A stretch of 64,000 nt of DNA from an uncultured Alistipes sp. (GTDB lineage Bacteria > Bacteroidota > Bacteroidia > Bacteroidales > Rikenellaceae): the NCBI GenBank assembly GCA_905213895.1, contig CAJMKE010000014.1:1-64000 (forward strand), given 5' to 3'. The notes under the pieces are model-generated. The model had not been told where the DNA came from, searched no databases, and worked only from the letters and a program-made list of their open reading frames with translations. This document shows positions 1 to 8,001 of this stretch, piece by piece; position 1 is the stretch's first letter, and each line of letters starts with the position of its first letter. A program made the position numbers and the translations under genes.

Positions 1-55
<55 letters not shown>

Positions 56-78
56 GGGGATTAGGAGATATTTCGCAG

Positions 79-147
79 TTGTCCCAGAACTCCCAGAATT
101 CCCAGAATTCCCAGAACTCTCAGTTCTCCCAAATCTCCCGGTTCTCT
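79..147. repeat. Class Q nonamer array
   Basis: Tandem 9-bp units of the type CCCAGAATT / CCCAGTTCT, seven to eight in a row with drift. The array stops directly before the TAA of the gene at 149-406. The same unit type recurs at 14950-15085 as facing arms; here only one arm is visible because the C tract replaces whatever lay to the left. Confidence 0.85.
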
Positions 148-148
148 C

Positions 149-406
149 TTATGATTTCCGGTAGATTTCGGCGCGGACCTTCTCGTAGGAGCAGCCGAAG
201 CGGGCGGCGACGGCGTCCATCGCCCGACACTTGGTCTCGCCCGACCGCACACGCCGCATCACTTCGCGGCGCATCGCCCTGCGTTCGAGCGCAGCCGTGT
301 CGATAAGCCCTTCGCGCCACAGGCGGTCGAGTACCTCGTCGCTGCTCAATCCGCGCATCTCGATTGCGAGCGGGGCGAAGGCGGAGCGGTCGCAACACTT
401 CTTCAT
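149..406 (-). CDS. Small basic protein with possible C-terminal HTH, phage-linked
   Basis: An 85-residue protein of unknown family. It is Arg/Lys-rich and ends in a segment (GCSYEKVRAEIYRKS) that resembles the recognition end of a helix-turn-helix, so DNA binding is possible but unproven. The start is chosen because its ATG overlaps the TGA of the upstream 794-residue gene in an ATGA junction (403-406), which implies translational coupling. The stop abuts a class Q nonamer array. It is probably the last gene of a four-gene unit; the genes beyond it lie outside the window or were lost to the C tract. Confidence 0.6.
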   Translation of the reverse strand: MKKCCDRSAFAPLAIEMRGLSSDEVLDRLWREGLIDTAALERRAMRREVMRRVRSGETKCRAMDAVAARFGCSYEKVRAEIYRKS

Positions 407-2787
407 CGCCGGTCCTCCATAAGCCTTATGAAACGGCATTCGGTCGATGGTGCCGACGGGTCGTAGGCACCGACGCTCCACAGCCGGTAGCGCGAACTCT
501 CGCCGTTCACGGTGAAAAGGAACGTGCTGCCTATCCACGGCGAGCAGCCGTCGGGGGCGGAGAGCCGCGCGATGTCCTCGGGCGCGAGGCGCAGCGACAC
601 GGTCAGATACTGGCGCATACGCTCGCGGTCGAGCATGTCGTCGTAGTAGCGGTGAAGCCCCGTATGCCCGTCGCGGTCCTCGAAACCGAGCGTGAAGCCC
701 TCGCAATGCTCGTCGCCGCCGAAGACGAACGCCGCCAGCGGGTAGCCCGCGTCATCGTGGGGATAACCCCACGTCTCGTGCGCCGGCAGCGGGTGCATGC
801 CGAGATAGCGGACTATGCGGAGCATCGAGGATGCCGACTGCTGCGGGTCGCCGTCGTCCGAACCGCCGACGCGCATCATCGACGCCGAAGGTGCGGTCGC
901 AACGACGGAATCGGTATTGACGGTGGTCGTGAAGAGCGGATTGCGCATCTGCCGCGTGGTCTGCTTCGTGCCGTAAAGCGGATTTTCGCTCCGCCACACG
1001 CCGAGCGGCGCGTCGGACGAGGCGTCGAGTTCGGCGGTCGCGGCATCGCCTTCGAGATAGCCGAACACCCGATACTGCGGAGCGTCGATACCGATGTCGG
1101 ACAGAACCATCGGTTGCGAACGGTCGATGCGGTCGCTCCAATCGAACGCCTCGGAATCGTCGTAGAACTGCTCCATAGGCTCGATGCGGACGGTTCTGGT
1201 GCGGTTGTCGGTCCAGACGACGAGGTTGAACAGATGACACACCGCCGCGAGAAAGTCGAGCCTGCTTATCCGTCGTGCGGCGATGTCGGCGAACGTCAGC
1301 GTCGAGCCGTAGCCCGCGCACTCCGAAAAATAGGGGCGCAGCGAGCATCCGCGACCGAGGGTGAGCGTCATGCCCTCCTCCGCACCGCTGAAAACGATTT
1401 TGTCGAACAGCAGTTTCGACCGTGCGGCGATTTCGCTCGGCGGGATGCGGATGTCGGTCTGCACGGCGAGCGTGCCGCACTCCTCGACGTAGCCGGAATA
1501 CAACGCCCAGTCGCCCTCGTAAGGCTTCCATGACGCAGTCGCCGAATCGCGGTAGAGAAGCCTGCACTCGCCTACCGTCGCCCCCGAAGGAATCGTCGCC
1601 GACGCCGACCGCGACGCGAACACCGCTATCTCGAACAGTCCGCGGCGCAGCGAATAAGTGCGTCCCGCCTCGTGGTCGAAGACGATTGCGCGGTAGCGGT
1701 TGCCGGCAACCGGCGCGCTGCGGTGGTCGGCATAGGAGTTGGCGAGGGTGAATTCGACGTTCAGCCCGCCGATGAGCGCGATGCGGTCGAAGCCCTTCAA
1801 ACGGCGGCGCGAGACGATGCGGAACGAGGTTTCGTATTCCAGATGGAGCAGGAATCCGACATTCGCGGTAATCGGCGGCGAGAAGCATGCGTAGCCGTCG
1901 TCATCCACGAAGAAGCACTCTCCGACGGCGAAAGTGTCGCTCATCGCGTTGCCGTTTTCGTCGGGAGCCTGCGGGTCGGCGGTATCGACGATGTTGCCCA
2001 CCGAGTGTTTAGCGACCGACGGCGAGGCGAACACGCGACCGAAGAAATCGGCGTCGGCGGAGACCTTCGCGCTTCGGCGGGCGAGGAAATCCGCCCTCTC
2101 GCGCTGCCGCGACGTATCGACCGACGCATACGAACCGGAGGCATAGAGCGATTTCGCGTAGTCGCCGTCGAAAAAGTCGCTGCGCAGACGGTAGCCCGAA
2201 TCCTCGAATATGCTGCGCACCAGTGCCGCCACCGAGATGAACGGGTGGTAGTCGTCGGTCATCATGACGCGTTCTACGGGCAGCAGCGACGGCGACAGCC
2301 CCAAGAACCGCGTGTCGCGGCACACGGGCAGGAACCGCACCGCACGGTCGCCGCCATGCCATGTGGCGGCGATTTCATCGGGCGTAAGCCGCATGGAGAA
2401 CTCTATGTTGCTGTCGCCTATCGTCGTCCGCGCCGCATGTTCCGCCCACTGCGCCGCACCGCCCGTGATGCGCACCTCGTAGACAGCCCCGCCCGACGGC
2501 GTGCCGAACGATGCCGAGAGGAGATATGCCGTTCCCGAGAACAGGACCGCCGTTCCCGCCTCGATGCGCGCCGCATGGTGCGCGGCGTTGAACCGTTCGG
2601 CGGCGTAGGGGTCGAGCGCGCGACCGAAGACGGCGTCGTTGGCGGGTGTCGAGGGCAGTTTCACAGTGAGCGACAGTCCGCTGCGCCCCGCGGCAACATC
2701 GGACATGTCGGCGGCATCGAATCCGACCGGTATCGCCACATCGGCGGCGAGGTCGCACAGCCGGTCGTCCACATAGAGGCGCATCAT
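403..2787 (-). CDS. Large probable phage structural protein
   Basis: A 794-residue acidic protein starting MMRLYVDD, with no signal peptide or membrane segment. I do not recognise a named domain. Size, coupling and neighbours fit a tail- or baseplate-type protein of a Bacteroidota prophage (inference). It is joined to both neighbours by 4-bp ATGA overlaps (2784-2787 upstream, 403-406 downstream), so the three genes are probably one translationally coupled unit. The much longer open frame that runs through the upstream gene is a GC-rich shadow and was not used for the start. Confidence 0.6.
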   Translation of the reverse strand: MMRLYVDDRLCDLAADVAIPVGFDAADMSDVAAGRSGLSLTVKLPSTPANDAVFGRALDPYAAERFNAAHHAARIEAGTAVLFSGTAYLLSASFGTPSGGAVYEVRITGGAAQWAEHAARTTIGDSNIEFSMRLTPDEIAATWHGGDRAVRFLPVCRDTRFLGLSPSLLPVERVMMTDDYHPFISVAALVRSIFEDSGYRLRSDFFDGDYAKSLYASGSYASVDTSRQRERADFLARRSAKVSADADFFGRVFASPSVAKHSVGNIVDTADPQAPDENGNAMSDTFAVGECFFVDDDGYACFSPPITANVGFLLHLEYETSFRIVSRRRLKGFDRIALIGGLNVEFTLANSYADHRSAPVAGNRYRAIVFDHEAGRTYSLRRGLFEIAVFASRSASATIPSGATVGECRLLYRDSATASWKPYEGDWALYSGYVEECGTLAVQTDIRIPPSEIAARSKLLFDKIVFSGAEEGMTLTLGRGCSLRPYFSECAGYGSTLTFADIAARRISRLDFLAAVCHLFNLVVWTDNRTRTVRIEPMEQFYDDSEAFDWSDRIDRSQPMVLSDIGIDAPQYRVFGYLEGDAATAELDASSDAPLGVWRSENPLYGTKQTTRQMRNPLFTTTVNTDSVVATAPSASMMRVGGSDDGDPQQSASSMLRIVRYLGMHPLPAHETWGYPHDDAGYPLAAFVFGGDEHCEGFTLGFEDRDGHTGLHRYYDDMLDRERMRQYLTVSLRLAPEDIARLSAPDGCSPWIGSTFLFTVNGESSRYRLWSVGAYDPSAPSTECRFIRLMEDRR

Positions 2788-3752
2788 AGTCCCGCCTCCT
2801 TTCCGCCGGCGATGCGCAAATCGATTTCGATGAAGCACGGTCTGCCGTATTCGTAGAGCGTCGATGCCGTGGTCAGCACCTCGACCTCGGTGAATGTCAG
2901 CGCGCCCTCGACCCACACTTTCGGCGACCGTGCGATGTCGGCGAGAGCCTCGATGACGCCGCGCCGCTCGAAGTCGGAGACGATGCGTATGCACTGCTCC
3001 GATTCGCAGCCCACGGTGCGGCGGCTTCCGTCGGCTCCGACGACGGCGGTGCGCGTCGTGTTCCGTTCGATGCTCCGTACGATGGGGAACGTGTAGCGTT
3101 CGACTGTCCCGACCGAGGATAGCCAGACCAGACACATGTCGTCCGGATAGCGTCTGGCGAACGAATAGTAGACGGAGCGCACGAATCTGCTGCTGCATAC
3201 GACGCGCACTTCCAGCGTCTTCGCGTCCTCCGGAAAATCGCGGGTGTCGATGCGCAGCACCGCCGCGCCGTTCTCGGGTTCCAGAATGCTGTTCATCGTC
3301 ATTCCGTCGTCGGACACGACGCTCGCGTCCAGCATCTCGCCGGGGCGGCAGAACAGGCGGATTTCGTCGCGCCCGCCGTGACAGATGCGGCGGTGTTCGG
3401 TCATCGTCGAGAGCCACGACCCTGCGACGACATCGACGCGGTTGTCGGAGACGGTGAGTATCCGCGACTGCACGCCGTCGATTTCGACGACGAACTGATA
3501 GCATTGGGCTTCGGCGAGGGCGGTTCCGCGCTCCATCGTCGGTCGCATTTCCATGAACGGGCGGACGTAGGGGGCGATGTCGAACGAACCGTCCGTTACG
3601 CCGTAAAGCGTCTGGCGACCGACGGTTTCGTAGGAGTCGTACTCGATAACCGACACCTGCACGTCGCGGGGTTCGTCGCTCTCGGTGTCGAAAGCGTAGA
3701 CCAGTCCGGCATCGACCGGAGAGAGATTTTGGGGTTGGGTGGTGAATTTCAT
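2784..3752 (-). CDS. Probable phage structural protein, 322 aa
   Basis: Starts at MKFTTQPQ (ATG at 3752). The frame is open upstream, but that extension is encoded by a class N nonamer array and reads as a spurious PIIPILLIP repeat, so it is excluded. The protein is beta-rich in appearance with conserved-looking segments such as DIAPYVRPF and no membrane segment. Function is unknown; a virion or tail role is inferred from coupling to the 794-aa gene. It ends in an ATGA overlap with the next gene. Confidence 0.55.
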   Translation of the reverse strand: MKFTTQPQNLSPVDAGLVYAFDTESDEPRDVQVSVIEYDSYETVGRQTLYGVTDGSFDIAPYVRPFMEMRPTMERGTALAEAQCYQFVVEIDGVQSRILTVSDNRVDVVAGSWLSTMTEHRRICHGGRDEIRLFCRPGEMLDASVVSDDGMTMNSILEPENGAAVLRIDTRDFPEDAKTLEVRVVCSSRFVRSVYYSFARRYPDDMCLVWLSSVGTVERYTFPIVRSIERNTTRTAVVGADGSRRTVGCESEQCIRIVSDFERRGVIEALADIARSPKVWVEGALTFTEVEVLTTASTLYEYGRPCFIEIDLRIAGGKEAGL

Positions 3753-3775
3753 GACGGTTAGGGGTAATGGAATAA

Positions 3776-3872
3776 GCAGAATAGGTATTATAGGCAATAT
3801 AGGCAGAATAGGCAGTACGGCGGGGGCAGGGTTAGTTTCCTATATTACTTATTTTGCCTATATTACCTGTTC
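3776..3872. repeat. Class N nonamer hairpin array
   Basis: Left arm about 3776-3818 with units such as AGGTATTAT / AGGCAATAT, a short GC-rich spacer, and a right arm 3837-3872 with the complementary units. The two arms can pair. The right arm runs into the coding sequence of the gene at 3832-4299 and encodes its last residues (GNIGKISNIGN). A smaller fragment of the same unit lies at about 4345-4373. Confidence 0.85.
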
Positions 3873-4299
3873 CCGTGATGACCTCGCCCGACTCGCCGAA
3901 GAGCGAAACCACATCCGCCGTGGCGGTCATCGCGAGTTCGCCGTGGGTGGTGAGGGTGAGTGCGGAGGGCGACAGAGAGAGGTTTTCTATCGAAAGAACC
4001 CTTTCTCGCGATGACAGCGAGCAGAATATGTCGAGCATGTCGCGTTCGAGACGGTCGAGCGACCGTTCGCGGTCGGCGGGCGAGAGGTGTGCGCCGTCGG
4101 CGAGCAGATGCAGCGTCATACGGTAGGTGATTTTGCCGCGGCGGCGACCCTCCATGGAACGGAACTCCGGATAGGGCATGAATGCGGCAGGATAGCGACC
4201 GACAAGCGAGTTCATGTACTCCTGCGGGGCGGAGCGGAATGCGTAGCCCTTCGATTCGGCGATGCCGCTGAGGGCGGAGGTGAGGTAGGAACGGTTCAT
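3832..4299 (-). CDS. Hypothetical protein, phage-cassette member, 155 aa
   Basis: Begins MNRSYLTSAL and contains a long basic-acidic helical middle (DRERSLDRLERDMLDIFCSL). No recognised domain; size and position ahead of two probable structural genes resemble small head-tail or tail-completion proteins, which is only inference. Its C-terminus is unusual: the last dozen residues come from the right arm of a class N nonamer array, so the original stop was probably displaced by the array. It is likely the first visible gene of the cassette running down to 149. Confidence 0.5.
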   Translation of the reverse strand: MNRSYLTSALSGIAESKGYAFRSAPQEYMNSLVGRYPAAFMPYPEFRSMEGRRRGKITYRMTLHLLADGAHLSPADRERSLDRLERDMLDIFCSLSSRERVLSIENLSLSPSALTLTTHGELAMTATADVVSLFGESGEVITGTGNIGKISNIGN

Positions 4300-4390
4300 G
4301 GGCTGAAAGTTCTTTTGGGGTTCGGGCGGGCGGAAGGACAGGTAGTATAGATCGTACCTATATTGCCTATAAATCTTTGCGACCCCGTTC

Positions 4391-4508
4391 TGTCGATAAA
4401 ATTGTTGATTGTTGTTGATTACTGTTGATAACTGCTCGTAGGCGGCGAATCTTCACGAGATTCGGTTGTCGATAAAGTTTTCGACACGATGTGAGGTGCT
4501 GTTGAAAA
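4391..4508. other. Cluster of DnaA-box-like 9-mers
   Basis: The gap 4300-4822 has no convincing gene. It contains TGTCGATAA (4391, 4468), TGTTGATT repeated at exactly 10-bp steps (4403, 4413, 4423, the last extended to TGTTGATAA), TTTTCGACA (4478) and TGTTGAAAA (4500). These resemble the DnaA box TTATCCACA and its complement with one or two changes. The same words recur densely at 49830-50142. Function as a DnaA-binding or titration site is inferred. Confidence 0.45.
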
Positions 4509-4710
4509 CTCCGGAGGGCTGCGCCCTTCCGACGGTGCAAATATAGCATCGCAGATATGCCCTTGTCAAGAGGCGGCGGCGAAAAAATCGCGCCGCCGGT
4601 CGGCTGCCTACGCGCAATACGTTAAGGACAAACCGGTTGCCGCGACAAAAAAATCGTCGGTTTTTCTAATTTTTTTACACATGCGGGGCACACTCTATGT
4701 AAAAGATTGC

Positions 4711-4718
4711 TATCTTTG
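4711..4718 (+). promoter_or_regulatory. -7 promoter element TATCTTTG for mqnA
   Basis: Matches the Bacteroidota sigma-70 -7 consensus TAnnTTTG and lies about 105 bp upstream of the mqnA ATG. The stretch between holds no recognised riboswitch. Confidence 0.6.
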
Positions 4719-4822
4719 TACCGCAAATCGTCCGATTTTTCGGGTCGGCGGTTGCAGCGGTTCCGTCTCTCCGAAGTGCGGAACGCAAACATGTCGAATC
4801 AAAATGATAACAAGTATGGACG

Positions 4823-5590
4823 ATGGTCATCTACCCGAAAATAGCCGCAATATCGTATCTGAATACGATACCGTTCATCTATGGTATCAGGCACGAGGGT
4901 AACTTCCGTGCCGATTTGTCGTTGTCCACACCAGCCGATTGCGTAAAGAGTTTCATCGAGGGCGAAGCCGACATAGCGTTGCTCTCGTCCGCCGTCGTGC
5001 CGTCGCTGAAAGGTGCCGAAATCATCACCGACTACTGCATAGGCGCAAGCGGTGCCGTGCGCACGGTCGTGGTCGTCGGCAACACGCCTATTTCGAAGGT
5101 ACGCCGCATCTGGCTCGATTCGCATTCGCGCACGTCGGTGCAGTTGGTCGGCTGGCTCGCCGCCAACCGCTGGAAAATCGCTCCCGAATGGCTGCTGCTC
5201 GACGACTATTCGCTGCTCGACCGTCCGCAGGAGGGCGATGCCTTTCTGCTTATCGGCGACAAGGTCTTCGCCAACGAGGGTCGCTTCGCCTACTCCTACG
5301 ACCTCGCCGAGGAGTGGAAGGCGCAGACGCACATGCCGTTCGCATTCGCCGTGTGGGTCGGACGCAAGGGTCTGCCCTACGAGATTCACGACGCGCTGCA
5401 ACACGCGCTGACGTTCGGTATCGAGCATACCTACGAGGCGATTGCCGAAAGCCCGTATGCCGACCGACCTTACGCCTACGACTATCTGACGCGCAACATC
5501 GACTATGTTTTCAATGCCGACAAGCACCGCGCACTCGAAAAATTCTGGAACTGCGGACTGAAAATCACTCCCAAGGTAAACCCCGGTTGA
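4823..5590 (+). CDS. mqnA: Chorismate dehydratase (futalosine menaquinone pathway)
   Basis: A 255-residue cytoplasmic protein of the MqnA/MqnD family, which has a periplasmic-binding-protein-like fold. MqnA removes water from chorismate to give 3-[(1-carboxyvinyl)oxy]benzoate, the first step of futalosine-dependent menaquinone synthesis. Family hallmarks visible are the N-terminal strand with SYLNTIPF, the EGEADIALLSSAVVPS segment and the hydrophobic core DAFLLIGDKVF. The length is normal. It has its own upstream -7 box and is followed after 83 bp by corA on the same strand. The MqnA rather than MqnD call rests on the YLNT-P N-terminus; no other mqn gene is in the window. Confidence 0.88.
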   Translation: MVIYPKIAAISYLNTIPFIYGIRHEGNFRADLSLSTPADCVKSFIEGEADIALLSSAVVPSLKGAEIITDYCIGASGAVRTVVVVGNTPISKVRRIWLDSHSRTSVQLVGWLAANRWKIAPEWLLLDDYSLLDRPQEGDAFLLIGDKVFANEGRFAYSYDLAEEWKAQTHMPFAFAVWVGRKGLPYEIHDALQHALTFGIEHTYEAIAESPYADRPYAYDYLTRNIDYVFNADKHRALEKFWNCGLKITPKVNPG

Positions 5591-5673
5591 AGAGGCTGAT
5601 TCCCGCGCACACGTCCGGCGGGCGCGTGCGGCGCAGATTAAAGTCTAACTTCTAAATCAGGGAGGACCGAAAA

Positions 5674-6660
5674 GTGATTACAATCTATCTTAAACAATAC
5701 AACAAGATTATCCGCAACGCCGACACGGAACTGTTCGACGACCTCGGATTCGACGACATCCTGTGGATAGACATGGTGCAGCCGAGCATCAAGGAGCAGA
5801 AGGCGGTCGAGAATTTCATGGAGATAAGCCTGCAAACGAAGCAGCAGGTCGAGGAGATTGAATCGACATCCAAGTATTCCGAGACCGAGAACGCCATCAT
5901 CTCCAACTGCAACTTCTTCATCCCCATCGGCAGCGACAGTTTCGAGGTCGAGCCGGTATCGTTCATCCTCTCCAACGAGGGTGTGCTGGTCTCGGTGCGG
6001 CAGGCGGACATGCGCACCTTCCGCGAGGCTGAGAAGCGGTTGCAGATGAACTACCGCAGTTTCTCGACTGGCTATCATATCCTGATTTCGCTGCTCGAAG
6101 TGCGCATCGACTTCGACGCCGACCTCGTCGAACTGGTCGGACGGCAGGTGTCGGCACTCAGCAAGGACATCAACAGCGAGGACACAATCGACAAGGCTGT
6201 CATCCACCGTATCAACATGTTGCAGGAGCGCACCATGACCCTGCGCGAGAACATTTTCGACCGCCAGCGCGTGCTGTCGGGCATCCTGCGCAGCGAACGT
6301 TTCCCGAACGATATATACCCGCGTCTGCAACTGATGATTAAGGACGTGAACTCGCTCATCAGCCATACCGATTTCAGTTTCCAGCGTCTGGACTACATCC
6401 AGGATGCCGCGCTCGGGCTCATCAACATCGAGCAGAACGAAATCGTGAAGATTTTCTCGATTGCGGCGGTGATTTTCCTGCCGGCGACGCTCATCGCGAG
6501 CATCTACGGCATGAACTTCAAGGTGATGCCCGAACTCGAATGGAGCATCACTTTCGCCAACGGCTGGACACTGCCTCTGGGCTACATCTTCGCCATCGTG
6601 CTGATGCTTCTGGCTTCGGGACTTACCGTCGGCTACTTCCGCTACAAGAAGTGGATTTGA
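5674..6660 (+). CDS. corA: CorA-family magnesium/divalent-cation transporter
   Basis: A 328-residue protein with a long soluble N-terminal part and two C-terminal membrane helices (about 262-282 and 297-320). The signature GMN motif is present at residues 279-281 in the expected place at the end of the first helix, followed by a short acidic loop (MPELEW). CorA proteins are inner-membrane pentamers carrying Mg2+ and related ions. The start codon is GTG; no ATG lies near it, and the N-terminal residues fit the family. It ends just before a hairpin terminator shared with the convergent lysA. Confidence 0.92.
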   Translation: MITIYLKQYNKIIRNADTELFDDLGFDDILWIDMVQPSIKEQKAVENFMEISLQTKQQVEEIESTSKYSETENAIISNCNFFIPIGSDSFEVEPVSFILSNEGVLVSVRQADMRTFREAEKRLQMNYRSFSTGYHILISLLEVRIDFDADLVELVGRQVSALSKDINSEDTIDKAVIHRINMLQERTMTLRENIFDRQRVLSGILRSERFPNDIYPRLQLMIKDVNSLISHTDFSFQRLDYIQDAALGLINIEQNEIVKIFSIAAVIFLPATLIASIYGMNFKVMPELEWSITFANGWTLPLGYIFAIVLMLLASGLTVGYFRYKKWI

Positions 6661-6680
6661 GTCTTCAAGGACTTTAACGA

Positions 6681-6709
6681 AGGCGGGCATTTTCGTACCC
6701 GCCTTTATT
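6681..6709. terminator. Bidirectional hairpin terminator between corA and lysA
   Basis: GGCGGG and CCCGCC pair across a short loop and are followed by a T-rich run. It lies between converging stop codons, so it can serve both genes. Confidence 0.75.
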
Positions 6710-6727
6710 ATCGAAAATATCTCCTGT

Positions 6728-7885
6728 CTACAATTCGTCGCTGTAAACCGCTGCCGGAAGGTCGTGCAGGTTATATTGCGACGCCATGGACATGCCGTAG
6801 GCTCCCGCAGACTTGATTGTCAGCAGGTCGCCGCGGCGAGTGGTCGGCAGCGACACGTTCTCGTCGAACACGTCCGTAGATTCGCACGCCGTGCCGACAA
6901 TCGTATATTTCTCGCGCCGCTCCGACTGCGAGGTGATGTTCTCGATATTGTGGTACGAGCCGTAGAGCGCGGGACGGATAAGTTCCGTCATGCTGGCGTC
7001 CACAATCGCGAGTTTGCGCCCCGTAGCGGTCGTCTTGTTGAACAGCACCCTGGTTATCAATTCGCCGCACTCGCCCACTATCGAGCGTCCGAACTCGAAG
7101 TGAACCTCGCGGTCGCCGACATTCAAATGCGAACGGACGATGGCGAAGACCGACGCGAAATTGGGAATAGGCTCGTTCTCGGGCATGTCGTAGTTGATGC
7201 CCAGTCCGCCGCCGACATCGACGAAGCGGAGGTCGAAACCGAGCGACGTGAGGTCCTCGACAATCGAATTGACCTTGTCGCACATGCTCTCGAAGACGTG
7301 CAGTTCGCGAATCTGCGAGCCGATATGGAGGTGCATTCCGATGACATTGAGGTTGGCGAGGGCGCGGATTTCGTCCACGCTCGCGCGAATTTCCTCGTAG
7401 GAGATGCCGAACTTGCTGTCCGCCTGACCGGTATCGATGCAATGATTGGTCTTGGGGTCGATATCGGGATTGATGCGCAGTGCGACATCGACCTTGCGTC
7501 CCGCCTCCGCCGCCAGTGCATCGACGACGTGCAACTCCTCGACGGACTCGCAGTTGATGGCCATGATACCCTGTTCGATTGCGTAGCGAATCTCCTTGTC
7601 GCGCTTGCCCACGCCGGCATAGACGATATTCGCGGGTGCGAATCCCGACTCTATCGCACGGCGGATTTCGTTGCCGCTCGCGCAGTCGATGCCGATGCCG
7701 TAACTGCGGATAATCTCCAACAGCCGCGGGTCGAAATTGGCTTTTATGGCATAATGTATCCTGTATCCGTAGGTCGCCGCCACGGACGTAAGCGATTCGA
7801 GGGTTCGGTGCAACAACTCTACGTCGTAGAGATAGAACGGGGTTTCGTGTGCCGCCAGTTTCGAGGCGACGTGTCTGCTCAACAT
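6728..7885 (-). CDS. lysA: Diaminopimelate decarboxylase
   Basis: A 385-residue PLP-dependent fold-III (alanine-racemase-like barrel) decarboxylase that converts meso-diaminopimelate to lysine. Visible are the PLP lysine in HYAIKANFD, the glycine-rich phosphate loop VDVGGGLGINYD, the GMHLHIGSQI strand and the active-site cysteine segment VGTACESTDVFDE. The start at 7885 (MLSRHVASKL) is chosen because a TACCTTTG promoter box lies at 7910-7917, so a more distal in-frame start would precede the transcription start. Length is near the family norm of about 400. Confidence 0.93.
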   Translation of the reverse strand: MLSRHVASKLAAHETPFYLYDVELLHRTLESLTSVAATYGYRIHYAIKANFDPRLLEIIRSYGIGIDCASGNEIRRAIESGFAPANIVYAGVGKRDKEIRYAIEQGIMAINCESVEELHVVDALAAEAGRKVDVALRINPDIDPKTNHCIDTGQADSKFGISYEEIRASVDEIRALANLNVIGMHLHIGSQIRELHVFESMCDKVNSIVEDLTSLGFDLRFVDVGGGLGINYDMPENEPIPNFASVFAIVRSHLNVGDREVHFEFGRSIVGECGELITRVLFNKTTATGRKLAIVDASMTELIRPALYGSYHNIENITSQSERREKYTIVGTACESTDVFDENVSLPTTRRGDLLTIKSAGAYGMSMASQYNLHDLPAAVYSDEL

Positions 7886-7909
7886 GGTTTTCGGATATTT
7901 GTTCGGGGA

Positions 7910-7917
7910 CAAAGGTA
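7910..7917 (-). promoter_or_regulatory. -7 promoter element TACCTTTG for lysA
   Basis: Consensus TAnnTTTG on the minus strand, about 25 bp upstream of the lysA ATG. The upstream terminator hairpin of the bat operon overlaps where the -33 element should be. Confidence 0.7.
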
Positions 7918-7920
7918 GCG

Positions 7921-7949
7921 AAAAAAGCGGCAAGTCGCGCACTTGCCGC
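7921..7949 (-). terminator. Terminator of the bat operon
   Basis: GCGGCAAGT pairs with ACTTGCCGC across a 5-nt loop; on the minus strand the hairpin is followed by TTTTTT and then immediately by the lysA promoter box. Confidence 0.8.
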
Positions 7950-7960
7950 TATAAGAGAAC

Positions 7961-8000
7961 GACCTTAAAGTCTTTAAGGTCGTTAAAGTCCTTAATGAAG
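7961..8000. repeat. Class K nonamer array
   Basis: Four 9-bp units with core TTAA(A/G)G(A/T)C, directly next to the batB stop codon and ahead of the batB terminator hairpin. Confidence 0.85.
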
Positions 8001-8001
8001 A

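Noticed and set aside
364..3504. Very long open frames on both strands across the phage-like genes and across polA
   Set aside because: They are GC-rich shadows with Arg/His-rich, low-complexity translations. The chosen frames have coupled ATGA junctions or recognised domains.
4719..4822. Riboswitch in the mqnA leader
   Set aside because: No conserved core of a known riboswitch class was recognisable.
7886..7942. Longer N-termini for lysA, apbE, mrp, pgk and the LysE-type gene
   Set aside because: Each extension begins at or upstream of a TAnnTTTG promoter box and adds unconserved residues.
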